A DNA stretch of 64,000 nt from JASTVH01 sp042862465 (GCA_042862465.1 JASTVH010000003.1:310001-374000), one strand, 5' to 3'. Positions 1 through 9,031 are shown, counted from the stretch's first letter. Notes: generated by a model from the letters alone, not told the origin. Numbers and translations: made by a program.

Positions 1-285
1 CGGCAGAGCGAAGGCAGCCTATTATAGGCAGTCTGCAATTGAAACAGTCTATCGAGATAGAGCGTCACGATAAGCGGGCTTTCTCTGATTGCACCTATGA
101 AATCCGACCCATGCCCATTTTTTGTTGAACATACGACTACCTTTCAAGAGCTGTGACGACACCAAGGCCTTTCGCACATGGCACAACGGTTAGCGCCATC
201 ATGGCACTGAGCTGGATGAAGGCAATATGACTGACTTCACCAGGCATCCTGGGATTTTCCTGTGGTGATCAGGTTGGTCCGGGGC
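1..285. other. Left-edge region without a recognised gene
   Basis: No open frame here looks like a real protein. The only local structure I see is a small palindrome (GCCTA-TTA-TAGGC) near positions 18-30 and AT-rich patches. It lies downstream of the PPK2 gene, so it may hold that gene's 3' end signals or the promoter of a gene outside the window. Confidence 0.4.
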
Positions 286-1110
286 TCACCCCGACTCCGT
301 CAGCATCGCCCGATACTTGGCCAGCACCGCCTCATCAACCGGCGGATAGTCCGGTGCCAGTGTTTCCAGGGTATCGGCCAGCAGCCGGGCGACAATGGCG
401 CGGGCCATGGATTTCTGGTCGTCCGGGATGATCAGCCAGGGTGCCTGAGGGGTGTGGGTGGCGGCGATGGCCTGTTCCACGCAGTGCAGGTAATCGTGGC
501 GCCGGGTCCAGGCCTCAATGTCGGACGCGTCGAATTTCCATTGCTTGCGGGGCTTGTCCAGGCGCTTGAGCAGACGTTGCCGATGTTTTTCCGGGGAGAC
601 CCGCAGCCACAGTTTCAGCACCCGGGTGCCTTCTGACTCCAGGTGGGCTTCGAAGGCCCTGATGGCGGCAAAACGGGCCTCCCAGTCGTAGCATTCGGGG
701 GCGTGTACCGGCCAGACCCGCTCGGCCATAACGGCTTCGTGGTAACTGCGGTTAAAGGCCGCAATCTCGCCGAAGGCCGGGAGGTGGGGTGTGGTGCGCC
801 AGAGGAAATCGTGACGGGCCTCGGCCCCGTGAGGACGTCCGAATGACCAGGCGTGGAAACCCGCGGGATCGGCATAGCGGGCCAGTGTCCGGATCAGGCT
901 GTCCTTGCCGCTGGCATCGACGCCGTGGATCACCAGCAGCACCGCCTGGCGCTTGTGGGCCCAAAGCCGGCGATGGTGTTCGCCGATCCGCTCCAGGTTC
1001 CGGTCCAGCGCGTCGAGCGTGGTCCGGTCATCCCAGCTGGCGGGATAATCCGCCAGTGCGGGTCGCTGTGGGTCGTAGTGCCATTGACGAATAAACGGGT
1101 TGGACTCCAT
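286..1110 (-). CDS. Polyphosphate kinase 2 (PPK2) family protein
   Basis: Predicted cytosolic enzyme of 274 aa that moves phosphate between polyphosphate and nucleotides. The Walker A loop GVDASGKD is at about residues 63-70, followed by the PPK2 core and an Arg/Lys-rich lid segment (KHRQRLLKRLDKPRKQWKF). The frame is open upstream to 1560, but the ATG at 1110 has a GGAGG Shine-Dalgarno six bases ahead and the family homology begins there. It is divergent from the binding-protein gene; the gap between them has a TATACT -10-like hexamer at 1221-1226 on the other strand. Direction of the reaction (nucleotide or polyP synthesis) and nucleotide preference cannot be told from sequence. Confidence 0.88.
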   Translation of the reverse strand: MESNPFIRQWHYDPQRPALADYPASWDDRTTLDALDRNLERIGEHHRRLWAHKRQAVLLVIHGVDASGKDSLIRTLARYADPAGFHAWSFGRPHGAEARHDFLWRTTPHLPAFGEIAAFNRSYHEAVMAERVWPVHAPECYDWEARFAAIRAFEAHLESEGTRVLKLWLRVSPEKHRQRLLKRLDKPRKQWKFDASDIEAWTRRHDYLHCVEQAIAATHTPQAPWLIIPDDQKSMARAIVARLLADTLETLAPDYPPVDEAVLAKYRAMLTESG

Positions 1111-1284
1111 TGCACCTCCGCGGCAGCGTCTGGAATGGGCTCGGTGGACGATTGGAGGGGGCGAAGGCCGCGCCCCTGCCGGCATTGCGGATGTTGTTCG
1201 CGTCTCTCCAGCGTAGTCTCTATACTTTAGTTCAATCCGTGCATCATCCCGCCCCAATCGACCACCGCGACTGTAGTGAGGTTC

Positions 1285-2013
1285 ATGAAAAGCCTGCATT
1301 GGATGGCACTGATGGCGTTGCTTGGGCTTGCCATGTCTGCCGTCGCCAAGCCCAAACTCACCATTGCCACCTCCCAGTACCCGCCGTTCGAGTACCTGGA
1401 GAACCGCCAGGTGGTCGGTGAGGACACGGTCCTGATTCGGCGGGCCGTGGAGATGATGGGGTATGAAGCGGACATTGCCATGATGCCCTGGGCCCGGGCG
1501 GAAATAGAGGTGGGCAGCGGGGATCGGGCGATGATCTACTCCCTGACGTATTCCGAACAACGCAATGAGCGCTATTACTTCAGTGAACCGATCAATCAGG
1601 TGCGGGACGTGTTCTTCCGGCGCAAGGGCGATTCAGTCGATTGGGAAGACCTCGACGATCTGGCGGGGAAGGTGATCGGCATTTCCAGCGCCTACAGCTA
1701 TGCGCCGGAGTTCATGGCCTGGATGCAGGAAGGCAGGGCCTACTTTTCGCCTGTCAGCCATGACGAGCCGGAGCTGACCAATCTGCGAATGCTGGCGTTT
1801 GGACGCATCGATCTGTTCATCTGTGAGATCTCGGTGTGCCGTTACATCATCCATCAGCATCAGGATGAATTCCCCGAATTGCGCGAGCTGGAGGCCATTC
1901 CCCGGACGGTCGGCGCGGTACGCGCTTTTCGGGCGGGCTTTTCGCGTCAGCTTCCCCAGGGCAGGCGCTTGCGGGATGATTTCAATCGCGCCCTCAAGCA
2001 GCTACGTCATTAG
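1285..2013 (+). CDS. Solitary periplasmic solute-binding protein (SBP_bac_3 type)
   Basis: A 242-aa secreted protein. A signal peptide ends near residue 21 (Ala-Val-Ala), followed by the family-3 opening motif for amino-acid binding proteins (LTIATSQYPPFEYLENRQVVG), here with an unusually acidic and Trp-containing ligand loop. No permease or ATPase gene is adjacent, so it is either an orphan subunit or a sensor-type binding protein. A GTG at 1276 is in frame, but GTGAGG just before the ATG at 1285 fits a ribosome-binding site. The next gene starts 8 bases after its stop, so the two are probably cotranscribed. Ligand unknown. Confidence 0.8.
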   Translation: MKSLHWMALMALLGLAMSAVAKPKLTIATSQYPPFEYLENRQVVGEDTVLIRRAVEMMGYEADIAMMPWARAEIEVGSGDRAMIYSLTYSEQRNERYYFSEPINQVRDVFFRRKGDSVDWEDLDDLAGKVIGISSAYSYAPEFMAWMQEGRAYFSPVSHDEPELTNLRMLAFGRIDLFICEISVCRYIIHQHQDEFPELRELEAIPRTVGAVRAFRAGFSRQLPQGRRLRDDFNRALKQLRH

Positions 2014-2021
2014 TGAGAGTC

Positions 2022-3455
2022 ATGCACGATTCGATATATGCCTTCATCGATCTGGAGACTACCGGCGGTAATGCCGGCTGGGACCGCATCATCGAGATCG
2101 GCCTGCGGCTTTGGCGCGACGGCGAGGTGATTGACGAGTGGCAGACCCTGGTCAACCCGGAAACCCGGATATCTCCGTTCATTGAGCACTTCACCGGCAT
2201 CACCAACGCCATGGTGGCCGATGCGCCGACCTTTGAGGAAGTGGCCGACACCCTCCGCGACAAGCTGGACAACTGCATCTTTGTGGCTCACAACGCGCGT
2301 TTCGACTACGGCTTCGTCAAGGGCGAGTTTCGCCGCCTGGGGGAGCCGTTCGCGGCACGGGTGCTATGTACCGTCAAACTCTCCCGGGCGCTCTACCCGC
2401 AGTATCGCCGCCATAGCATGGACACCCTGATCGAACGCCACGGCCTGCAGGCGGGCGAGCGCCACCGGGCCATGGGCGACGTGGAGAGCATGTTCCAGTT
2501 TTTCCAGAAGGCCCGTGCCGAGCACGGTGACGAGGCCTTCTATGCCCAGGTCAAACGTTTGCTGAAGCGCCCCAGCATCCCCTCGCACCTGCCGCCGGAT
2601 CTGTTGAAGTCGCTGCCGGAGCGCCCGGGGGTCTATCGCTTCTACGGCGAAAATGATGTGCTGCTCTATGTGGGCAAGAGCACCAATATCCGCCAGCGCG
2701 TGGCGTCGCATTTTTCCGGCGACCATCAGACCGGCAAGGGCGTGCGCCTGTCCCAGAGCCTACGGCACGTCGACTGGACCGAAACCGCTGGCGAACTGGG
2801 CGCCCTGCTGCTCGAACTCAAGCAGATCAAGACGCTCAATCCCCTTTACAACCGCCGTTCCCGGGCCGCCAAGAACCTCGTCAGTTTCCGGCTGGTGCCT
2901 AACCAGGAAGGCTACCTGACCGCCGAACTGGCCTGGGATATCGACCCCAATCGGCTGGGTGAGTATTACGGCCTGTTTCGCAGCAAATCCCAGGCGCTCA
3001 AGGCACTGTCGGGCATCGCGCAGAAGAACGAGCTCTGCAACAAGCTGCTGGGCATCGACAACGCCGGATTCGGACCCTGTTTCCAGCGCCACCTGGGCCG
3101 CTGCAAGGGCGCCTGCGAAGGGGAAGAGGACGTCACCCGCTACAACCTGCGCATGCAGATCGCCTTCCACACCCTGCGCCTGCAGACCTGGCCCTGGAAA
3201 GGCATGGTTGGTGTGGTCGAGCGTAATGCCGAGACCGGTCGCACGGATATCCACGTCATCTACAACTGGGCCCACATCACCACGGTGCAATCGGAATCGG
3301 AGCTGCATGACCTGACCCTGGGCGGCGGGCAGGTGGCGTTTGATCTGGATTCCTACAAGCTGATCGTGAAGGCGTTGCTGGGGCCGGAGCGGAAGCTGGA
3401 GGTCATGGAAATGGGCGAGGTGGCGTTGCCGGAACTGGTGATGGAAACGGAGTAA
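2022..3455 (+). CDS. DEDDh 3'-5' exonuclease fused to a GIY-YIG (UvrC/Cho-like) nuclease domain
   Basis: A 477-aa two-domain nuclease. Residues 1-180 form a DnaQ-type exonuclease: FIDLETTGG carries Asp10 and Glu12, then HNARFD, then H-x5-D in ERHRAMGDVESM. From about residue 200 there is a GIY-YIG endonuclease domain (GVYRFY, then YVGKSTNIRQR), and a C-terminal region with cysteines in CFQRHLGRCKGACEG, as in UvrC/Cho. The family is known in proteobacteria and mycobacteria as a DNA-repair or excision nuclease of unsettled role. A GTG at 2013 overlaps the previous stop, but the ATG at 2022 gives the normal N-terminus. Confidence 0.85.
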   Translation: MHDSIYAFIDLETTGGNAGWDRIIEIGLRLWRDGEVIDEWQTLVNPETRISPFIEHFTGITNAMVADAPTFEEVADTLRDKLDNCIFVAHNARFDYGFVKGEFRRLGEPFAARVLCTVKLSRALYPQYRRHSMDTLIERHGLQAGERHRAMGDVESMFQFFQKARAEHGDEAFYAQVKRLLKRPSIPSHLPPDLLKSLPERPGVYRFYGENDVLLYVGKSTNIRQRVASHFSGDHQTGKGVRLSQSLRHVDWTETAGELGALLLELKQIKTLNPLYNRRSRAAKNLVSFRLVPNQEGYLTAELAWDIDPNRLGEYYGLFRSKSQALKALSGIAQKNELCNKLLGIDNAGFGPCFQRHLGRCKGACEGEEDVTRYNLRMQIAFHTLRLQTWPWKGMVGVVERNAETGRTDIHVIYNWAHITTVQSESELHDLTLGGGQVAFDLDSYKLIVKALLGPERKLEVMEMGEVALPELVMETE

Positions 3456-3458
3456 CCC

Positions 3459-3556
3459 CGTAGGTTGGGCTGAGCCTGCGAAGCCCAACATGTTGGCTGG
3501 CCATGGTGTTGGGCTTCCTTCGTCAGCCCAACCTACGGTCTCAGCCCAACCTACGG
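3459..3556. repeat. Nested inverted-repeat element (family A, copy 1) plus an extra outer arm
   Basis: Outer arms CGTAGGTTGGGCTGA at 3459-3473 and its exact reverse complement at 3523-3537 enclose inner arms AAGCCCAACA at 3481-3490 and TGTTGGGCTT at 3507-3516. A further direct copy of the right outer arm follows at 3541-3555. The same element recurs in opposite orientation at 10052-10134. It resembles a REP/MITE-like dispersed palindromic repeat and also sits where transcripts from both sides converge. Confidence 0.85.
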
Positions 3557-3568
3557 TGCTAACCTCAC

Positions 3569-5314
3569 CTAATACCGAAACTGCACCACCATCTCCCGCA
3601 ATGACGTCACCATCTTCTCCAGTTCCGCACTGGCCTGCGAGGTCTTGCTGGCCGCATCCGATACCGAGGCCGTGAGCTGGCTGATGTTGGTGATGCTCTG
3701 GTCGATGCTTTCCGCTGCCTCGGTCTGTTCCTCGGTGGCGCTGGAAATCTGCTGGTTGGTTTCGCCGATGGCGCCGACGGCATCGAAGATGCGGTCGATG
3801 GCCGTGGTGGTTTCGCCGGCCTGCTCCAGCGTGCCGGAAGCCTGCTCGCGGGAGGTTTCCATGCCCTTGACGGCCACATCGGTATCGCCCTGAAGCTGTT
3901 CGATGATCTTGGCGATTTCGTCGGTGGATTCGCCGGTGCGCTGGGCCAGGGTACGCACTTCGTCGGCTACCACAGCAAAACCGCGGCCGGCCTCGCCTGC
4001 CCGGGCGGCTTCGATGGCGGCGTTGAGGGCCAGCAGGTTGGTCTGTTCGGCGACATTGCGAATGACTTCGAGCACCGAACCGATAGACTCGGCGTTTCTG
4101 GCCAGGGTCTTGACCGAATTGGCACTGGTGAAGATCTGGTCGGTCAGTGCTTCCAGGGCCTTCATGGTGCGGTCGACGATGGCCTGGCCCTCCTGACAGG
4201 CTTCCCGGGCGGTACTGGCCTGTTCCACCGCTTCGGAGGTGTGATCGTTGATGCCTTTGACGGTGACCGCCATTTCGTTGCTCGCGGTGGCCACCTGATC
4301 GGTTTCCTCGTGCAGTTTTTGCACCGAGGCGTCGGTCTGGTCGCTGGCCTCGGCACTGTCCCGGGCCGAGCCGGCCAGGTGATCCGAGGCGTCCGCCAGC
4401 TCTCGCACGATATTGGAGAACTTCTCCAGCATGGCATTGAAGGCGCGGCCAATGTCTCCAATCTCGTTGGCCCCCTGGTATTTCACCCGCTGCGCCAGAT
4501 CGTTGTTGGCCTCGATGTCCTGTATCACTTCCGCCAGGCGTTTGAGCGGCTTGCTGATCGACCAGGCCAGCCAGCCGGCCACGACCACGCTGATCAGGGC
4601 GGCCACGATCAGGATCAGGATGACCTGCTGCTTCAACCCTTCGCCCCGGTTCTGCACCGCCTCGGCCGAGGCCAGCACCTGATCGGCGGCACCGGAAAGT
4701 TTTTCTCCCATTTCGACGACACCGGCGCTCGACTCCCGCGTAGCTTCCGCGGCCTGCTGCAGGATGGTGTCGAACATGGCGTTCATGGCCATGACCTTAC
4801 TTTGGGCCTGGCCCATGGAGCTGGCGACCTCCAGGCGAGTGGCGTCCTCGGATTGGGCTTTTTCCAGGGCTTCGGTGGTGGCGGTGTTAAACTGGTCGAG
4901 GTAGAGCGTGACGACGTTGGTAGCTTCGCCCAGCTCGTCATTGGCGGCAGCAATCTTGTCCAGAGTGTCCCGCAATTCCTTTCCGGCCCGCTTGCCCTCT
5001 TCGATGGCCTGCTCATCGAGACTGGCCACGGCGTTGATTCGCCAGTAGAGCACCTGGGCATACTGACTGTAGGCTTTCTGGGTCAGGCCCTGCAGGTCGA
5101 GGGAGTCCCGCTGCGCTTTTACCAGTTTATTCTGCTGGGCAATGGCGTCGTTCTGGCTGTCGATGTACTGATGCTGGCTGTCGATCTTCTCCAGCATCTG
5201 GTTGACGTTGGCCAGGACGAAGGAAAACGCACCGACCAGAACAACCACGAACAACAGGCCCGTGGCCAGAGCACGATGAAAGATGGTAAACCTTTTGGGA
5301 ATTGCAAACGTCAT
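3569..5314 (-). CDS. Methyl-accepting chemotaxis protein (chemoreceptor)
   Basis: A 581-aa inner-membrane receptor for taxis. An N-terminal membrane helix (about residues 15-35) is followed by a helical, Gln-rich periplasmic domain of roughly 225 residues with no recognised Cache fold, a second membrane helix (VILILIVAALISVVVAGW), a HAMP linker, and a long cytoplasmic coiled coil. The invariant signalling tip AEQTNLLALNAAIEAARAG lies near residues 410-430. The frame is open further upstream to 5518, but the start at 5314 has a TGGAG ribosome-binding site and places the first membrane helix at the N-terminus. The ligand is unknown. It is divergent from the amidohydrolase gene. Confidence 0.92.
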   Translation of the reverse strand: MTFAIPKRFTIFHRALATGLLFVVVLVGAFSFVLANVNQMLEKIDSQHQYIDSQNDAIAQQNKLVKAQRDSLDLQGLTQKAYSQYAQVLYWRINAVASLDEQAIEEGKRAGKELRDTLDKIAAANDELGEATNVVTLYLDQFNTATTEALEKAQSEDATRLEVASSMGQAQSKVMAMNAMFDTILQQAAEATRESSAGVVEMGEKLSGAADQVLASAEAVQNRGEGLKQQVILILIVAALISVVVAGWLAWSISKPLKRLAEVIQDIEANNDLAQRVKYQGANEIGDIGRAFNAMLEKFSNIVRELADASDHLAGSARDSAEASDQTDASVQKLHEETDQVATASNEMAVTVKGINDHTSEAVEQASTAREACQEGQAIVDRTMKALEALTDQIFTSANSVKTLARNAESIGSVLEVIRNVAEQTNLLALNAAIEAARAGEAGRGFAVVADEVRTLAQRTGESTDEIAKIIEQLQGDTDVAVKGMETSREQASGTLEQAGETTTAIDRIFDAVGAIGETNQQISSATEEQTEAAESIDQSITNISQLTASVSDAASKTSQASAELEKMVTSLREMVVQFRY

Positions 5315-5463
5315 GGCTCGGCTCCAGGCTGCACGTTCACCCTGTCGATCTTCCTCTGAGGTGGCGTGCCGCGCCTTATTGCATCTATTGTTGTGAGGCC
5401 GTCCCCCTCCCTGTAGGTCGGCTGCTAACGTTTTTAAAGCATAGTCAAAAAGGATCGAATTCG

Positions 5464-6648
5464 ATGGCTGAATCATCGAATGCATTGTTAAAAGTTTCCG
5501 GTGGCGAACTATACGCACCCCAGCCCCAAGGCAAACAGACCCTGATGGTGACCGGCGACCGTCTGGCCCGCATCGGAGATGACTGCAACACCGGCGCGTT
5601 GCCTGTGGATACGCTTGACGCCTCGGGATGCGTGGTGGTGCCCGGTTTTGTGGATGGTCTGGCCCACATAATTGGCGGGGGCGGGGAGGGCGGTTTTGCC
5701 ACCCGGACGCCGGAGATGCGCACCGAAGATGCCATTCGCGGGGGTGTCACCACCTTGATGGGCGCTTTGGGCACCGATGCCGTGACCCAGACTCTGCCGG
5801 CGCTGCTGGCCAAGGCCCGGGCCCTGGAAAGCGACGGCCTGACCTGTTTCTGCTACACCGGCTCCTATCAGGTTCCGGTGCGTACCGTGACCGGCGGCGT
5901 GCAGGATGACATCGTCCTTATCGACCGCTTCGTAGGGGTGGGGGAGGTCGCCATATCCGACCACCGCTCGAGCCATCCCAGCCGCGAGGAACTCACCCGG
6001 CTGGCTGCCGAAGCACGGGTTGGGGGGATGCTGGCGGGCAAGGCGGGTATCGTCTTCATCCATACCGGCGACGCCCCGAGTCATTTTGATCCGCTGCTGG
6101 ACGTGGCCAACCATTCTGCGATTCCGCTGACCCAGTTCTGGCCCACCCATGCCAACCGCAGCGCCGAGGTTTTCAGTGCCGCCATCGACTACGCCCGCCA
6201 GGGGGGGCTGATCGACTTTACCGCCAGCACCACCCCGGAGTTGATCGCCGATGGCGATGTGCCCTGCGTGGAAGCGCTGCCCCGGGCCCTGAAGGCCAAG
6301 GTGCCGCTGGAGCGCATCACTTTTACCAGCGATGGCCATGCCAGCCTGCCTCGCTTCGACGGGGAAGGGCGTTTCGTCGGGCTGCAGGTCGGCCAGATGA
6401 CCAGTCTGCTGGATGCGGTGCGCGACTGTGTGCTGGAGGCCGGACTGGCATTGGAAGAAGCCCTGACGCCGGTCACCGCCAACCCCGCCCGTATCCTCAA
6501 GATGCCTCGCAAGGGCAGGCTTGAACCCGGTTCTGATGCTGATTTATTGGTGCTGGAAAAAGACAGTCTCAAACTGCGGCATGTGGTGGCGCGCGGCCGG
6601 GTGAAAATGCGTGACGGTGAGATCCTGCACCGGGGTTATTTCGCGTGA
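5464..6648 (+). CDS. iadA: Isoaspartyl dipeptidase-like amidohydrolase with altered metal ligands
   Basis: A 394-aa member of the amidohydrolase superfamily, closest in motifs to beta-aspartyl dipeptidase IadA, which removes L-isoaspartyl residues from dipeptides. Family marks are PGFVDGLAHIIGGGGEGG (60-77), AISDHRS, HTGD (His200), THAN (His229) and TSDGH (Asp290). Two expected metal ligands differ: the first His of the H-x-H motif is Leu66, and the Lys that is normally carboxylated is Glu161. The ATG at 5464 follows an AAGGA site and begins the family N-terminus. The stop overlaps the GTG start of the ArgR-type regulator by four bases, so translation of the two is probably coupled. Confidence 0.8.
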   Translation: MAESSNALLKVSGGELYAPQPQGKQTLMVTGDRLARIGDDCNTGALPVDTLDASGCVVVPGFVDGLAHIIGGGGEGGFATRTPEMRTEDAIRGGVTTLMGALGTDAVTQTLPALLAKARALESDGLTCFCYTGSYQVPVRTVTGGVQDDIVLIDRFVGVGEVAISDHRSSHPSREELTRLAAEARVGGMLAGKAGIVFIHTGDAPSHFDPLLDVANHSAIPLTQFWPTHANRSAEVFSAAIDYARQGGLIDFTASTTPELIADGDVPCVEALPRALKAKVPLERITFTSDGHASLPRFDGEGRFVGLQVGQMTSLLDAVRDCVLEAGLALEEALTPVTANPARILKMPRKGRLEPGSDADLLVLEKDSLKLRHVVARGRVKMRDGEILHRGYFA

Positions 6649-7604
6649 TCACGGACGTAGGTCTGGTGCTGCTGCCGGGGTGTTCCGCACTGGTCTATGC
6701 CTCGGCTTCCGAGCCCTTGCTGGTCTGCAACCGGCTGGTGGGAGAAGAACGCTACCGGCTGCGGCATTTCCACGTGGGCGGGCCGGTCCACTTTGGCTCG
6801 CAGTTGGCGGTAGCCACGGAGGCGCTGCCGGAGGCGCCAGAGGCCTTGCCACAGTGGCTGCTGATCTGCGGTGGCACCGCCTCGCAATACCGCAATGAAC
6901 CGGCCCTGCAGAGGTGGCTGCAGTCCCAGGGTCGCCATTGCCGCGCCGTGGGGGGGCTGGCTTCCGGCGGACTGGCCCTGGCCGACGCCGGTATGCTGGA
7001 TGGCTACCGGGCGGCCCTGCATGGCGGGGATCACCGGGTGCTGCAGGAACGCTTTCCCCGCGTACGCCTGAGCAGTGACGTCCTGGTGGCCGACCGCGAT
7101 CGGTTTACCTGCCGGGGCGGTACCGCGGCACTGGACCTGGTGGGCGTCATGATCGGCCGTGAGCAGGGCGCCGATGTGGCCGAGGCCCTGTCCGAAGCAT
7201 TTGTCCGCGAACGGGTCGGTGAAACGAGCGAACCTGAACGCCTGCACCTGGACGACACCCTGCGCCGGGAACAGCCGGCCCTGGCCGCCAGTGTGGATCT
7301 GATGGCCAGCAACATCGAGGAGCCCCTGGGCGCCGAAGAACTGGCCAGCCACGCTGGCGTCTCCCGCCGCCAACTGGAACGCCTCTTCCGCCGCCACCTT
7401 AACACCGTGCCGTCGCGCTACTATCTGCAACTTCGCCTGGAAAAGGCCCGGGACCGGGTGCGCGAGGGCACCGACAGCATCACCGACATTGCCCTGGGTT
7501 GTGGATTTTCTTCCGGGGCGCATTTCAGTACGGCGTATCGGAATTTTTATGGGGTAACGCCGAGTGAAGATCGGGAAGTCGGCCGTCCGATGCCCGAGGT
7601 TTGA
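6645..7604 (+). CDS. argR: AraC-family arginine-responsive regulator, ArgR type (DJ-1/PfpI-like N-terminus)
   Basis: A 319-aa cytosolic regulator. Residues 1-190 form a DJ-1/PfpI glutamine-amidotransferase-like sensory domain (GLVLLPGCSALVYASASEP). The last hundred residues are an AraC DNA-binding domain with two helix-turn-helix segments (ELASHAGVSRRQLERLFRRH and ITDIALGCGFSSGAHFS). This layout matches the pseudomonad ArgR that activates the arginine succinyltransferase and arginine-uptake genes, and those genes follow directly. A GTG start overlaps the upstream stop by four bases. The role is inferred from architecture and neighbourhood; other GlxA-type regulators share this fold. Confidence 0.85.
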   Translation: MITDVGLVLLPGCSALVYASASEPLLVCNRLVGEERYRLRHFHVGGPVHFGSQLAVATEALPEAPEALPQWLLICGGTASQYRNEPALQRWLQSQGRHCRAVGGLASGGLALADAGMLDGYRAALHGGDHRVLQERFPRVRLSSDVLVADRDRFTCRGGTAALDLVGVMIGREQGADVAEALSEAFVRERVGETSEPERLHLDDTLRREQPALAASVDLMASNIEEPLGAEELASHAGVSRRQLERLFRRHLNTVPSRYYLQLRLEKARDRVREGTDSITDIALGCGFSSGAHFSTAYRNFYGVTPSEDREVGRPMPEV

Positions 7605-7680
7605 CGTTTCAGGTTTCACCTTAAAACCGGCTGACCTTGGCTGTACCGGCCGTATGCTGGGTGCCAACGCGTCCAACGTC

Positions 7681-7722
7681 TGACGCATTCCTATAACTCC
7701 ACGTCGCACCCACGAAAGCCAC
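7681..7722 (+). promoter_or_regulatory. Tandem ArgR-like half-sites upstream of astC
   Basis: The pseudomonad ArgR half-site, as I recall it, is TGTCGC-N8-AA-N5, used as direct repeats. TGACGC-N8-AA begins at 7681 and CGTCGC-N8-AA begins at 7702, exactly 21 bases (two helical turns) apart. Each differs from the consensus by one base. The pair lies 57 bases ahead of the astC start. Functional assignment is an inference. Confidence 0.6.
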
Positions 7723-7778
7723 CCATCCCCAAACCCGCTACGCTTGAATGAATAATTCCTTCACAAGGCGGGAGAGGT

Positions 7779-8990
7779 ATGAGCGAGTACAAGCTGACGC
7801 GTGATGTTTTCGACGAGGTCATGGTGCCCAACTATGCCCCGGGCAAGGTGATTCCGGTGCGCGGGGAAGGCTCGCGGCTGTGGGATCAGGAAGGCCGGGA
7901 ATACATCGACCTGGCCGGCGGCATCGCCGTGACCGCACTGGGCCATGTCCACCCGGAGCTGGTACAGACCCTGACCGATCAGGCCGGGAAACTTTGGCAT
8001 CTGAGTAACGTGCTGACCAACGAGCCGGCGCTGCGCCTGGCCCAGCGGCTCACCGACCTGACCTTCGCCGAGCGGGTGTTCTTCGCCAACTCCGGAGGGG
8101 AGGCCAACGAGGCGGCCTTCAAGCTGGCCCGGCGTTATGCCTGGGACCATCATGGCGAGGGCAAGCATGAAATCATCAGCTTCCGCAGCAGCTTCCACGG
8201 CCGCACCCTCTTTACCGTCAGTGTCGGTGGCCAGGCCAAGTACCTGCAGGGTTTCGAGCCCGCGCCGGGCGGCATCCATCATGCCGATTTCAACGACTTG
8301 GCTTCCGTGGCCAAACTGGTCAGTGACAAGACCTGCGCCATCGTAGTCGAGCCCATGCAGGGTGAAGGCGGTATTCGTCCGGCGGAGCAGGCGTTCCTGG
8401 AGGGGCTGCGCGAGCTGTGCGACAAGCACAGCGCCCTGCTGGTGTTCGACGAGGTCCAGACCGGCGTCGGCCGCACCGGTTCGCTCTATGCCTATCAGCA
8501 TTACGGTATCACCCCGGACATCCTCACCACCGCCAAAGCCCTGGGCAACGGCTTCCCGGTCGGCGCCATGCTGACCCGTGCCGACATCGCCCAGAGCCTG
8601 GGCATCGGCACCCACGGCAGCACCTACGGCGGCAACCCGCTGGCCTGCGCTGTGGCGGACAAGGTGCTGGAGATCATCAGTGATCCCAAGGTCCTGGAGG
8701 GCGTGAAGGCCCGCAGCGAGTTCCTGCGCAAGGGGCTGGAAGCGATCGGGCGCAAGTACGATGTATTCGAGGAAGTGCGTGGCCTCGGCCTGCTGCTGGG
8801 CGGTGCCCTGAACGAGAAATGGCAGGGCAAGGCCAAGGAATTCCTCAATGCCGGTATCGAGGAAGGGGTGATGGTACTGGTGGCCGGGCCCAATGTCGTG
8901 CGCCTGGCACCGTCGCTGATCATCCCCGAAGCGGATATGGAAGAGGCTCTGGCCCGCTTCGAGCGGGCTGTGGCCAAAGTCGCCGGTTAA
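7779..8990 (+). CDS. astC: Succinylornithine/acetylornithine aminotransferase
   Basis: A 403-aa PLP-dependent class III aminotransferase. In the arginine succinyltransferase (AST) pathway it converts N2-succinylornithine to succinylglutamate semialdehyde. The PLP lysine lies in TTAKALGNGFPVGAM (near residue 252), preceded by LLVFDEVQTGVGRTG and NSGGEANEAAFKLARRYA. A strong GGGAGAGG site precedes the ATG. It heads the AST gene run under the putative ArgR sites. The same enzyme family includes biosynthetic ArgD, and bifunctional forms exist, so some role in arginine synthesis is possible, but context favours catabolism. Confidence 0.92.
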   Translation: MSEYKLTRDVFDEVMVPNYAPGKVIPVRGEGSRLWDQEGREYIDLAGGIAVTALGHVHPELVQTLTDQAGKLWHLSNVLTNEPALRLAQRLTDLTFAERVFFANSGGEANEAAFKLARRYAWDHHGEGKHEIISFRSSFHGRTLFTVSVGGQAKYLQGFEPAPGGIHHADFNDLASVAKLVSDKTCAIVVEPMQGEGGIRPAEQAFLEGLRELCDKHSALLVFDEVQTGVGRTGSLYAYQHYGITPDILTTAKALGNGFPVGAMLTRADIAQSLGIGTHGSTYGGNPLACAVADKVLEIISDPKVLEGVKARSEFLRKGLEAIGRKYDVFEEVRGLGLLLGGALNEKWQGKAKEFLNAGIEEGVMVLVAGPNVVRLAPSLIIPEADMEEALARFERAVAKVAG

Positions 8991-9031
8991 GGAACCGCTG
9001 ATTCAATCAGCGGTTCCCAGAGGAGTCCTAT

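Noticed and set aside
1111..1560. N-terminal extension of the PPK2 frame to 1560
   Set aside because: It would overlap the divergent binding-protein gene, and the internal ATG at 1110 has a strong ribosome-binding site.
4241..5359. A 372-codon plus-strand frame opposite the first chemoreceptor
   Set aside because: Its composition is a mirror of the coiled-coil receptor codons. There is no recognisable domain.
5315..5463. Possible sigma-28 promoter for the first chemoreceptor
   Set aside because: TAAA and GCCGA blocks occur on the minus strand, but only about 10 bases apart, too close for FliA.
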